Origin: Polycladomyces zharkentensis
GTDB taxonomy: Bacteria; Bacillota; Bacilli; Thermoactinomycetales; JIR-001
DNA: 64,000 bases
NCBI RefSeq assembly: GCF_016938855.1
Contig: NZ_JAFHAP010000004.1
Coordinates: 310,001-374,000 of the forward strand
Direction: 5' to 3'
The translations under genes and the position numbers were made by a program. Under the pieces are notes generated by a model. It was not told the origin of the DNA, did no database searches, and saw nothing but the letters and a program-made list of their open reading frames with translations. The number at the start of each line of letters is the position of its first letter. Position 1 is the first letter of the stretch. This document shows positions 9,277 to 16,572 of this stretch, in pieces.

Positions 9277-10398
9277 TCAGTTTGTATGAGCCGATACGTT
9301 ATCAATGGTAACCGATTCATGCAATGCGCAATTGATTCCGTCCGCCACCAGTTTGCCGATATCAGAGATAAAATCATCCACCTCTTTGGGAGTGACGATC
9401 AGGTTTTGTCCCAACGGTGAGAGAACTTCGTGGATCAACTGCCGTTTTTCCTCATCACTGAGCACGCCGATCAATCCCAGAAACTTGTTTTTGGCTGCTT
9501 CATCCACTTTCTGATTCTGCAACTCTTTCAAATCGGGCCGATTCAACGGGTCAAGCGGGTTGGCCGGCTTTTTTTGGTTCATCTCTCGTTGAAGGTGCGA
9601 CATCACCAATTCGATCGTGTCATATGTAATCGTCGCCGCATCCACCACTGTCGGTACCCCGATCGCAATCACGGGCACACCCAACGTGTCACGGTTCAAT
9701 GCTTTTCGTTTGTTCCCCACACCGGAACCGGGATTGATACCGTTATCTGCCACTTGGATCGTGGTGTTGACCCGCGTCAGTGCTCTGGATGCCAACGAAT
9801 CGACGGCGATGACGGCATCCGGTTTCGTTTTTTCCACGAGGCCGCGTACAATTTCGCTCGTCTCGATTCCGGTCGTACCCATCACCCCCGGTGAAATGGC
9901 ACTGACCGAACGGTACCCTTCTTCCACTTGTTCCGGCATCAGCTGAAACAGGTGGCGGGTGATCAGTGTGTGTTTCACGACAAAAGGTCCCAGCGCATCG
10001 GCGGTCACGTTCCAATTGCCCAACCCGACGACCAGGATCTTGTCGTCCGGGGCAATTCCCGCCTCTTCGAGAAAACGGGAAAATTCCCGGGAAAAATGGA
10101 CGGCCACCCGATGTTGCAGTTCCGAATCCTTGCTTCTGAGCCCCGGCACTTCCAATGTCAGATAGGTCCCCTGCTGTTTTCCCAGTTCGCGGGCTCCCTC
10201 TTCACTCTCCACCCAAATCCAGCTGGTTTTGATACCATCTTCATCGTATTCTTCCATCCGCACACCGGGGATTTCCCCTTCTTCGCGGGCTTTCAGTGCC
10301 AGATCATGAGCTTCCCGCGCGAGGTCCGTCCGAATGGCCAAAGCACTCAAATCCAGCATCGGCCGATCTTTCGCTCCGTCCCGTTTGTCATGTGCCAT
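9277..10398 (-). CDS. gpr: Germination protease Gpr
   Basis: A 373-residue self-processing endoprotease of family A25 that degrades small acid-soluble spore proteins at germination. The conserved core (VGLGNWNVTADALGP, SPGVMGTTGIET, AVDSLASR) is intact, and the N-terminal propeptide (about residues 1-17) is present. It is divergent from rpsT, as in Bacillus. Expression from a forespore sigma factor is expected, but I could not find a convincing sigma-G promoter. Confidence 0.96.
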   Translation of the reverse strand: MAHDKRDGAKDRPMLDLSALAIRTDLAREAHDLALKAREEGEIPGVRMEEYDEDGIKTSWIWVESEEGARELGKQQGTYLTLEVPGLRSKDSELQHRVAVHFSREFSRFLEEAGIAPDDKILVVGLGNWNVTADALGPFVVKHTLITRHLFQLMPEQVEEGYRSVSAISPGVMGTTGIETSEIVRGLVEKTKPDAVIAVDSLASRALTRVNTTIQVADNGINPGSGVGNKRKALNRDTLGVPVIAIGVPTVVDAATITYDTIELVMSHLQREMNQKKPANPLDPLNRPDLKELQNQKVDEAAKNKFLGLIGVLSDEEKRQLIHEVLSPLGQNLIVTPKEVDDFISDIGKLVADGINCALHESVTIDNVSAHTN

Positions 10399-10468
10399 GC
10401 CCGAAATCAGCTCCTCTTGCTCAGATACATCCTATTTTTGCCATACATTCCCCCTCATTATTCCAAGC

Positions 10469-10497
10469 TTGCAATTTGCCCAATGCCGTGCTACAAT
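10469..10497 (+). promoter_or_regulatory. Sigma-A promoter of rpsT
   Basis: TTGCAA, 17 bases, TACAAT. The transcript would start about 45 bases before the rpsT start. Confidence 0.8.
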
Positions 10498-10551
10498 TGA
10501 GCATGTTGCACGCTAAGGGACGCAATGGTGGTATCTGCAGGAGGTGAAATC

Positions 10552-10818
10552 ATGGCGAACATCAAATCTGCGATCAAACGGGCGAAAACCAACGAAAAAC
10601 GCCGGATGCATCGCGCGGCTCAAAAATCCGCCATCCGTACGGCCATCAAAAAATTCCTGGCCGCAGTGGAGGCCCAGGATAAGGAACAAGCGGCCGTGTT
10701 GTTGCGCGAAGCTTCACGGAAATTGGACAAAGGCGTCACCAAAGGCCTTCTCCATAAAAATGCCGCGGCTCGGAAAAAATCCCGCTTGGCTCAAAAATTG
10801 AACGCCTTGAACGGTTAA
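10552..10818 (+). CDS. rpsT: Small ribosomal subunit protein bS20
   Basis: An 88-residue, very basic, helical S20 ([10 protein letters not shown]). It binds 16S rRNA early in 30S assembly. ATG at 10552 follows AGGAGGTG with normal spacing; a start further upstream would add nine residues not found in the family. It has its own promoter and terminator and is divergent from gpr, as in Bacillus. Confidence 0.98.
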   Translation: MANIKSAIKRAKTNEKRRMHRAAQKSAIRTAIKKFLAAVEAQDKEQAAVLLREASRKLDKGVTKGLLHKNAAARKKSRLAQKLNALNG

Positions 10819-10823
10819 TCGGA

Positions 10824-10852
10824 CGACCCCACGCAGGGTCGGCTTTTATTTT
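10824..10852 (+). terminator. rpsT terminator
   Basis: CGACCC, six bases, GGGTCG, then GCTTTTATTTT. Confidence 0.85.
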
Positions 10853-10874
10853 CGATCATCATACATCATAACAG

Positions 10875-10901
10875 AAGGTCCGGGCGATTCACCCGGACCT
10901 T
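10875..10901 (-). terminator. Hairpin after trpS
   Basis: AAGGTCCGGG, seven bases, CCCGGACCTT. It lies between the convergent ends of rpsT and trpS. The T-run on the minus strand is weak. A second long stem, GAGCGAGTGG (10915) with CCACTCGCTC (10965-10974), lies between it and trpS. Confidence 0.5.
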
Positions 10902-11062
10902 AATGCTATTGTAAGAGCGAGTGGTGCTGATTCCCGTTTCAGTTCCGGGGTCATGATCTTTTCCCCACTCGCTCCTGTCTCGCTTCATCGAAGACCGTTC
11001 GCAGGGTTAAGCCACCCTCTCACGTCCCGCTTACGATCCCCCGCAATGCCGGTATGTCCTCG

Positions 11063-12055
11063 TTACCGGCCAAACGGCGGCACCAACCCCATCGCTTCCT
11101 TCATCCTGGCCAGCGTTTCATCCGCGATGGCACTCGCTTTTTCCGCACCTTCGGCCAGTACGCGCTCCACTTCCCCCGAGCGCCGCAGTTCGTGATAACG
11201 CTCGCGAATCGGTGTGAGATGTTCCACCACTGCTTCGGCCACTTCCTTTTTCAACTGCCCGTATCCTTGTCCTTCAAATTGCTTGACCGTGTCATCAATC
11301 GACCGTCCCGTGATCAGGCTGTAAATAACCAACAGGTTGCTGACCCCAGGCTTGTTCTCCGGATCATAGGCGATGCGGTTCTCCGAATCGGTCACCGCCC
11401 GTTTGATTTTCTTCACGATCACATCCGGCTCGTCCAAGAGCGCAATGTAGTTGGCTTCACTTCCGGCGCTTTTGCTCATCTTTTTCACCGGATTGTCCAA
11501 TCCCATGATACGCGCTCCCACTTTCCCGATCAGCGGTTCCGGCAATGTCAGCACTTCCCCGTACCGGTTGTTAAACCGCTCGGCCAAGTCGCGCGCCAAT
11601 TCCAGGTGCTGTTTCTGGTCTTCCCCCACCGGAACGGCGTCCGCTTGGTACAGTACGATGTCTGCCGCCTGCAGCACGGGATAGGTGTACAAACCGACGA
11701 CTACGCCTTCGGAACCCTGGCTTTTTTCCTTGAATTGCGTCATGCGATTCAACTCGCCCATACGGGCCACGCATTGCAACAACCAACCGGCTTCCGTATG
11801 CGCCCGAACATGGGACTGTACAAACAGTGTGGCCTTTTTCGGGTCCAAGCCGGCTGCCAGATACAACGTCGCCACTTCCAATGTCTTTTCCCGCAACTCA
11901 TCGGGATCACGCGGTACGGTCAATGCGTGAAGATCGACCACACAGTAGAAGCATTCCGCTTCATCCTGCAATTCCACAAACCGCTTCAACGCACCGAGAT
12001 AGTTGCCCAGATGCAGATTTCCCGTTGGTTGAATGCCGGACAACATCCGTTTCAT
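11063..12055 (-). CDS. trpS: Tryptophanyl-tRNA synthetase
   Basis: A 330-residue class I synthetase with the HIGH-like TGNLHLGNYLGA at the N-terminus and KMSKSAGS. The ATG at 12055 (MKRMLSGIQPTGNLH) is the family start; an upstream in-frame extension would run into the T-box. It charges tRNA-Trp. Expression is set by a T-box leader with a TGG specifier, so it responds to uncharged tRNA-Trp, whereas trpEG about 4 kb away carries a TRAP-type leader. Confidence 0.97.
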   Translation of the reverse strand: MKRMLSGIQPTGNLHLGNYLGALKRFVELQDEAECFYCVVDLHALTVPRDPDELREKTLEVATLYLAAGLDPKKATLFVQSHVRAHTEAGWLLQCVARMGELNRMTQFKEKSQGSEGVVVGLYTYPVLQAADIVLYQADAVPVGEDQKQHLELARDLAERFNNRYGEVLTLPEPLIGKVGARIMGLDNPVKKMSKSAGSEANYIALLDEPDVIVKKIKRAVTDSENRIAYDPENKPGVSNLLVIYSLITGRSIDDTVKQFEGQGYGQLKKEVAEAVVEHLTPIRERYHELRRSGEVERVLAEGAEKASAIADETLARMKEAMGLVPPFGR

Positions 12056-12081
12056 TGACCATTCAGCTCCTTTTTCCTCAA

Positions 12082-12397
12082 AATAAAAAACCCCATCCCC
12101 ATAGGGACGAGGCATTGCTCGCGGTACCACCCTGATTCGCCAAAAAACGGCGCACTTGATTGCCATAACGGTCTGTGGACCGGTTCCGCCTACTCGGACT
12201 TGAGCGTCCTTTCGGAGAACGGCTCCGAAGCCCATTCACGCGGGAGCCCGGTTGACTCGCACCGACCGTCAACTCTCTGAACGGGCCAGTCCGCGCTACT
12301 CTTCTTCTTCCTCGCCTTGAACGGTATCCGATTGTCCGTTTCGCCGACGGTCTCTTTCATCCCAACCCTGAAAGAGCCAAGCGTTCCGGCTCATCAT
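12082..12397 (-). promoter_or_regulatory. T-box leader of trpS
   Basis: On the minus strand: stem I with an AGAGAGTTGACGG region, specifier TGG in GTGAATGGGCTTC, then the T-box AGGGTGGTACCGCG (about 12120-12133) and a terminator CCTCGTCCC/GGGGATGGGG followed by TTTTTTATTTT. Uncharged tRNA-Trp would stabilise the antiterminator. Confidence 0.95.
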
Positions 12398-12403
12398 GAT
12401 AAC

Positions 12404-12432
12404 AAGATAACAAGAAATGGCGCCGGATGCAA
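12404..12432 (-). promoter_or_regulatory. Promoter of the trpS T-box leader
   Basis: TTGCAT, 17 bases, TATCTT on the minus strand, about ten bases upstream of the leader. Confidence 0.7.
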
Positions 12433-12547
12433 CCTGACTTACCGAAATATTTACACCAAGACTGGTATGTTACGATTTCGGTGTTCAAGTAGGAGGGTTG
12501 ACCATACAGGCCTTGATGGTCTGGACTTGGTCAAAGTCTATTCTAAA

Positions 12548-12877
12548 TCATCGAATCTCTTCCACCAATACTCTTCCAGTTATCGTTTGGTGATCTCCAC
12601 CCTGTCTTGGTACTTGTCCAACGCCGCCGACACGCGAAATCAATAATTGCTTTTCCATTAACCACAACACAATGCATCGGTTTGGGCTATTCGGTTGTGG
12701 TTGACGACAGGTTGCGACGCAGCTTTGTTTTTCAAACGCGGTGGCCACGCTCGACGTTATCGCTTGGGCCAAGTTATCTTGTTCCTGATGGTTCATCCTC
12801 TCGCAAGCGCAACAGAATTTTGGTATTATTAAGCTGAGAAGTGCGAAAACAGTTAAACATAAAAATATGGACATCAT
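12548..12877 (-). CDS. Hypothetical small membrane protein
   Basis: I do not recognise this 109-residue frame. It starts MMSIFLCLTVFALLSLIIP, a likely membrane anchor or signal, then has several cysteines and a polar tail. The ribosome site is weak (AAAAAGG). It lies in the decayed mobile region beside the CRISPR relic, so it may be a remnant. Coding status is uncertain. Confidence 0.3.
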   Translation of the reverse strand: MMSIFLCLTVFALLSLIIPKFCCACERMNHQEQDNLAQAITSSVATAFEKQSCVATCRQPQPNSPNRCIVLWLMEKQLLISRVGGVGQVPRQGGDHQTITGRVLVEEIR

Positions 12878-13083
12878 GCCTTTTTGTTTTGTTTCCGAAC
12901 AGCCTTCGCTTCGAAAAATACCCGGGGGGTGTTCGGAAATACGAAGTTCCTTGTGTGATAAGAGCTTTCGGAGATTTTGTCCGGCTGGAAATACAGTAGG
13001 AAACACAGAAAATGGGTGCTTTTGAGGAGGTGTTCGGAAAACTGCGGGAGAATTGAGATAAACCAAGGGGCTTGGCAAACGCT

Positions 13084-13196
13084 GTAACAATAGATACACC
13101 TCTGTAGTGAGGATTGAAGCCACAGGTATCTACCACGATTAGGATCAAACAATTCGGGCGCAATAATAGATACACCTCAGTAACGAGGATTGTAAC
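13084..13196 (+). CRISPR. Two-repeat CRISPR relic
   Basis: Two 37-base repeats (13084-13120 and 13160-13196), 30 of 37 identical, flank a 39-base unique spacer (13121-13159). Each has the internal palindrome CCTC..GTA..GAGG and ends GGATTG(A/T)A(G/A)C, as in type I and III repeats. Period is 76 bases. No cas gene or further clear repeat is found within the window, so it is a degraded orphan. Confidence 0.55.
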
Positions 13197-13289
13197 TCGA
13201 AGCGTTAACATTGAGCCCGTAGCTGGACAGAGGAAATAAATTGTTTGAAGCCCTGAGAGTTCGCTAAACCGGCCGACCACTCGGCAAAG

Positions 13290-13518
13290 CGTCGTGTCAT
13301 TTTTTACCAAACCACCTTGCATGTCATCCGCTAAGGGCGTAAAGGCCATGATGATATTAATTACGCCCTTCATTACGTTGATAAATGCTTCTCCAAATGC
13401 CCGAATGCCCGGCGTTTTGATTCAGCCACTGGAAAAACCGCTGGAACTCTGCCCCCATAATCGCTTGATCCACACTTTTAAATACATCGGATATAGCACC
13501 GATCGACGATTGGAACAT
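13290..13518 (-). pseudogene. Frameshifted remnant of a mobile-element membrane protein
   Basis: From ATG 13518 a frame reads MFQSSIGAISDVFKSVDQAI and onward to about NQNAGHSG. It then continues sensibly only after a frameshift near 13390, as FGEAFINVMKGVINIIMAF. The hydrophobic, helical sequence and the short membrane peptide just upstream suggest a conjugative-element membrane component. That assignment is weak; the frameshift is visible. Confidence 0.3.
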
Positions 13519-13571
13519 GGGCTTTAATCCTGATAATACCTTCGTATCGGAAGTTAGAACACCGACTCACC

Positions 13572-13673
13572 TCAACCCCTATGAGTCACCGCATAAATCC
13601 AAAAAGCCAGCAACCCAAATACTGCCACAGTGAACCCGAACATCAACCCGATCATCAACCCGAACCAGAACAA
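13572..13673 (-). CDS. 33-residue hydrophobic peptide
   Basis: A TTG start at 13673 follows GAGGAGGGG with six-base spacing and reads LFWFGLMIGLMFGFTVAVF and onward to TGA. It is almost entirely membrane-spanning. It lies directly upstream of the frameshifted remnant and divergent from hicA. Possibly a surviving small gene of an integrative element; function unknown. Confidence 0.35.
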   Translation of the reverse strand: MFWFGLMIGLMFGFTVAVFGLLAFWIYAVTHRG

Positions 13674-13690
13674 TAAATTCCCCTCCTCTA

Positions 13691-13743
13691 TCGAAAATAC
13701 GTGCTAAATATGCATTTAATACGTATCGAATACGTGTTATAAT
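13691..13743 (+). promoter_or_regulatory. hicAB promoter with repeated AATACGT boxes
   Basis: TATAAT at 13738-13743 with a weak -35 (TTTAAT) 17 bases upstream. Three AATACGT boxes (near 13697, 13718 and 13729), two of them inside a repeated TCGAA..AATACGTG context, cover the promoter. They could be the operator of the HicB ribbon-helix-helix domain. Confidence 0.45.
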
Positions 13744-13767
13744 AAATATCGAAGGGAGGGGAAGCAA

Positions 13768-13962
13768 ATACCAAAGTCATCACGGGAAATCATCAAGCTG
13801 TTAAAGAAGGATGGATGGTACTTAGAACGGGTGACGGGTGACCATCACCACTTCCGACACCCAACAAAAAAGGGCACCGTAACAGTGCCTCATCCAAAGA
13901 AAGATTTACCCAAAGGAACAATAAGAAGTATTGAACGTCAATCCGGGGTCAAACTTCTTTGA
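13768..13962 (+). CDS. hicA: HicA mRNA-interferase toxin with ATA at the start position
   Basis: A 64-residue HicA: PKSSREIIKLLKKDGWYL, then VTGDHHHFRHP with the catalytic histidine region, and the GTVTVPHPKKDLPKGT motif. Family members begin MPK; here the codon before CCA AAG is ATA, not ATG, although the ribosome site AGGGAGGGG is ideal, six bases away. Either initiation is from ATA at low rate or a mutation has silenced the toxin. The next in-frame GTG would delete the first helix. It is followed by hicB after 41 bases. Confidence 0.75.
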   Translation: MPKSSREIIKLLKKDGWYLERVTGDHHHFRHPTKKGTVTVPHPKKDLPKGTIRSIERQSGVKLL

Positions 13963-14003
13963 CCCCGCCCTTCCCTTCAAGTATATCAAAGGAGTTGATA
14001 CAG

Positions 14004-14426
14004 TTGGCGAAATCCTATGTCTTCCCAGCCGTATTCCATTACGACCCTGACACTGAGGGAATCGGCGTTACTTTTCCCGATCTTCCTGGGTGTGTATCTC
14101 ACGGAAAAGACGAAGAAGATGCCTTCCGTATGGCCCAAGAAGCATTGGCTGGACATTTGTATACAATGTTGGCCCATAACGAGGAAATCCCCGAACCCTC
14201 CAAATTGGCGGATATCGATTTGGAAGCATACAAAGAAGAAAACGAGCGCGCTGTCCTTGTTTTGATTTCTGTATCAAAAAAGGCCGTTCAAGAAGTCGGC
14301 CAGAAATCGGTGAAAAAAACTCTTTCTATCCCCAAATGGTTAAATGATCTTGGCGAGAAGCACGACGTGAATTATTCCCAACTGCTTCAAGAAGCATTGA
14401 AACAGCATTTGGGAGTGGGCAAATAA
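14004..14426 (+). CDS. hicB: HicB antitoxin
   Basis: About 140 residues: an N-terminal degraded RNase H-like fold (FHYDPDTEGIGVTFPDLPGC) that caps HicA, and a C-terminal ribbon-helix-helix (IPKWLNDLGEKHDVNYSQLL) for DNA binding. The likely start is TTG 14004, nine bases after AAAGGAG; a start further upstream would overlap the end of hicA. It neutralises HicA and probably represses the operon. It remains intact although the toxin start is damaged. Confidence 0.88.
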   Translation: MAKSYVFPAVFHYDPDTEGIGVTFPDLPGCVSHGKDEEDAFRMAQEALAGHLYTMLAHNEEIPEPSKLADIDLEAYKEENERAVLVLISVSKKAVQEVGQKSVKKTLSIPKWLNDLGEKHDVNYSQLLQEALKQHLGVGK

Positions 14427-14464
14427 AGGCCGGCCGATCCATTCGGTGGCCTTTTCTTTTTATT
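14425..14464 (+). terminator. hicAB terminator
   Basis: AAGGCC and GGCCTT flank a stem-loop and are followed by TTCTTTTTATTT. Confidence 0.7.
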
Positions 14465-14479
14465 TGCTATTCCGTTAAT

Positions 14480-14508
14480 TGGTGGGTTGCACGGGAATCA
14501 AACCCGTG
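14480..14508 (-). tRNA. tRNA 3' end fragment (possible attachment site)
   Basis: On the minus strand ACGGG, loop TTTGATT, CCCGT, GCAACCC, A, CCA: a T-arm, acceptor 3' strand and CCA. The matching 5' strand and anticodon arm are absent upstream. Such 3' fragments are left by integrating elements; it lies between hicAB and a recombinase pseudogene. Confidence 0.4.
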
Positions 14509-14555
14509 ATCGTTTGCTATCCTTGGCCCCTCCATGAATCCCATAAAAAAGACCC

Positions 14556-14690
14556 TTATGGGATGCATGAAAAAGCGGTGGCCTCCCTGGCCGTGGGATC
14601 GCCCGGCAGATTCCCCCGACCGCCGCCCACTTCGTCCAGCTCAGGGCTTGCCCCGATAATTTCCGCGCGGACCACAGCCATGGGCCGGTT
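14556..14690 (-). pseudogene. Possible phage regulator fragment
   Basis: The minus strand reads VRAEIIGASPELDEVGGGRG and then NLPGDPTAREA, reminiscent of the N-terminal part of ArpU/RinA-like phage proteins. It is cut at both sides. The match is from memory and weak. Confidence 0.2.
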
Positions 14691-15769
14691 CTTTATTACT
14701 CTGGTAGGGGCCATGTCGCAGTGGGAACGGGAGAACTTATCCGAGCGTGTCAGAATGGGGATGGAACAGGATTTCTTGGAGGAGCGTCGCGATGGAAATA
14801 TACCGTTCGGGTACCGTGAAGAAAACGGAAAATTGGTGATTGATCCGAATGAAGCGGCGGTGGTGCGGTGGATTTTTGAGCAGTACAAGCATGATGGTTT
14901 GCATGCTATCGCATATAATCTAAACAAGCAGGGGATCAAAACACGACAAGGAGCTCACTGGGGGGATCAGCAGGTTAGGTATGCCCTGACAAATCCCGTC
15001 TATATTGGCCACTTGCGTTACCGTGGACAATCTAAAGACAAGGAAATTGTCCTTAAATCCCAACACGAACCGATCATATCAGAGGAATTATTCTACGAGA
15101 CACAGAAACGGATCAAGGAACGCCGGGAGGAACAATCCGCGAAGACAATTACCAGTAAGTACCCTTTTTCTGGTATACTAGTATGTGCTCGGTGTGGTTC
15201 CCCGATGGTCGGAGCGAAAAATAAGATGAGAAGTAAAAACGGCGGAATTAATTATTATTTATTACCGTTGCAATGGTCGAAATGCTCGTGGTATTTGCGA
15301 TATGCCGGATATGTCCGAACAAGTAGAGAAAGCATTATTCGAGCTACTACATGATATCATCCAAGAAGTGCCGCGGCTGGAACCACCGAACCCCGAATCG
15401 CCAAGTGATCGGATCAAAGAGATTGAAGCGGAAATCGAGCGGTCAAGAAACGGCGCAGAAAATGGCAAGAGGCATTCGCCAATGAGTGCAATCACTGTGG
15501 AGGAATTGAAAGAAAGAACTAGAGAGGATCGAGAACGAGAGGAACAACTTAAAGCGGAATTAGCTTCGATTCCGCAAACGGAAACGTCGCCCAAAATTTC
15601 GAGCGATGAATGAGTCGAGGCATTAGAAAACCTTCGATATGTATGGAAACGAGTTACACGGTGGGAGCGAAAGGAAATGATCCGCAGTATCTTTTCCCGT
15701 CTTGTCGTCGATAAAGAAAGAGGAGGATCATATACACCAGTAATCATAAGGGAGTTTGAGCTAGCGTGA
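14671..15769 (+). pseudogene. Large serine recombinase, 5'-truncated and broken
   Basis: Homology starts at TTAMGRFFITLVGAMSQWER, the end of the resolvase domain, so the catalytic serine region (about 100 residues) is missing. The recombinase domain (GNIPFGYREENGKLVIDP) and zinc ribbon (CARCGSPM) follow. A frameshift near 15258 splits YY from RCNGRNARGICD, and an in-frame TGA at 15611 interrupts the C-terminal coiled coil, which resumes to a stop at 15767-15769. It cannot be active. Its end overlaps the ccdC start, marking the right edge of the island. Confidence 0.85.
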
Positions 15770-16257
15770 GAATACATCATATTTTCATGACGTTAGGTAC
15801 CATCATCATGGCCCTGACCTTTGTCGTGATTCGGTTGCGTGCCGCCAAGAAACCAACATCAGCCAAAAAGATCATACTCCCGCCGATCGCCATGAGTACG
15901 GGATTTCTGATGTTCCTCTATCCGCCGACCCGCATTCCCTTTTCCTGGGGAATCATCGCTTTTCTCGCCGGTGCGGTGTTTTTCTCCTACCCGTTGATCC
16001 GCACATCCCAGTTTCACATCATTGGCGACGAGATCTACCTGAAGCGCTCCAAAGCGTTTGTCTTCATCCTGCTCGGATTGCTGCTCCTGCGTCTCGGCTT
16101 GCATACATACGTGGAAGAACACATTTCCATTCCGCAGACGGGAGCGGTCTTCTTCATCCTCGCTTTCGGCATGATCCTGCCTTGGCGGGTGGCGATGTAT
16201 CTTCAGTATCGACGTTTGCTCAAGCAAACCCGATCCAAAGCACACAGTGGAAACTGA
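15766..16257 (+). CDS. ccdC: CcdC family membrane protein
   Basis: A 163-residue protein with about five membrane helices, containing AAKKPTSAKKIILPP and MSTGFLMFL, which are typical of CcdC (YneJ), linked with cytochrome c biogenesis genes though its role is unclear. The GTG at 15766 overlaps the stop of the recombinase relic and has AAGGGAG 11 bases upstream. An ATG at 15787 is an alternative. The first residues may have been changed by the insertion upstream. Confidence 0.8.
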   Translation: MRIHHIFMTLGTIIMALTFVVIRLRAAKKPTSAKKIILPPIAMSTGFLMFLYPPTRIPFSWGIIAFLAGAVFFSYPLIRTSQFHIIGDEIYLKRSKAFVFILLGLLLLRLGLHTYVEEHISIPQTGAVFFILAFGMILPWRVAMYLQYRRLLKQTRSKAHSGN

Positions 16258-16572
16258 CATATGGAAACTGTTTGTTTAAAATCCGGGAGCCGGCCGGCTC
16301 TTTTTTTATTTTGTCTTTAATTGGATGTGTCCTGAAGAAACGCACCATGAAAAATCTCACTGAAAGACTTACCGAAACCTTGCCTGTCCGAATCAAACAA
16401 TCCGCTTTTCTGATAAAGTAAGACAACATTGCAGCCCGACGGGATGACCGGACACTTTCTCCGGCACGTTGCCAACAGCCCCGATTTTTATTTTTTTAAA
16501 ATAGTGCAATAGTCCCAAGGAATTGTTTCTTCCAATCGAGAAAGATATCCCTGAAAAGAGGAGGGATGCCAT
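16258..16572 (+). other. Gap between ccdC and the M1 peptidase
   Basis: A terminator (GAGCCGGCCGGCTC at 16287-16300, then seven T) ends ccdC. The remainder has an AT-rich stretch (16485-16510) and the GAGGAGGG ribosome site of the peptidase. No gene is seen. Confidence 0.6.

Noticed and set aside
10399-10470. Sigma-G promoter for gpr
   Set aside because: A GGAATA box exists but no matching CATxxTA -10 at the right spacing.
13236-13272. A third CRISPR repeat one period after the second
   Set aside because: Only a loose TTGAAGC match; not above chance.
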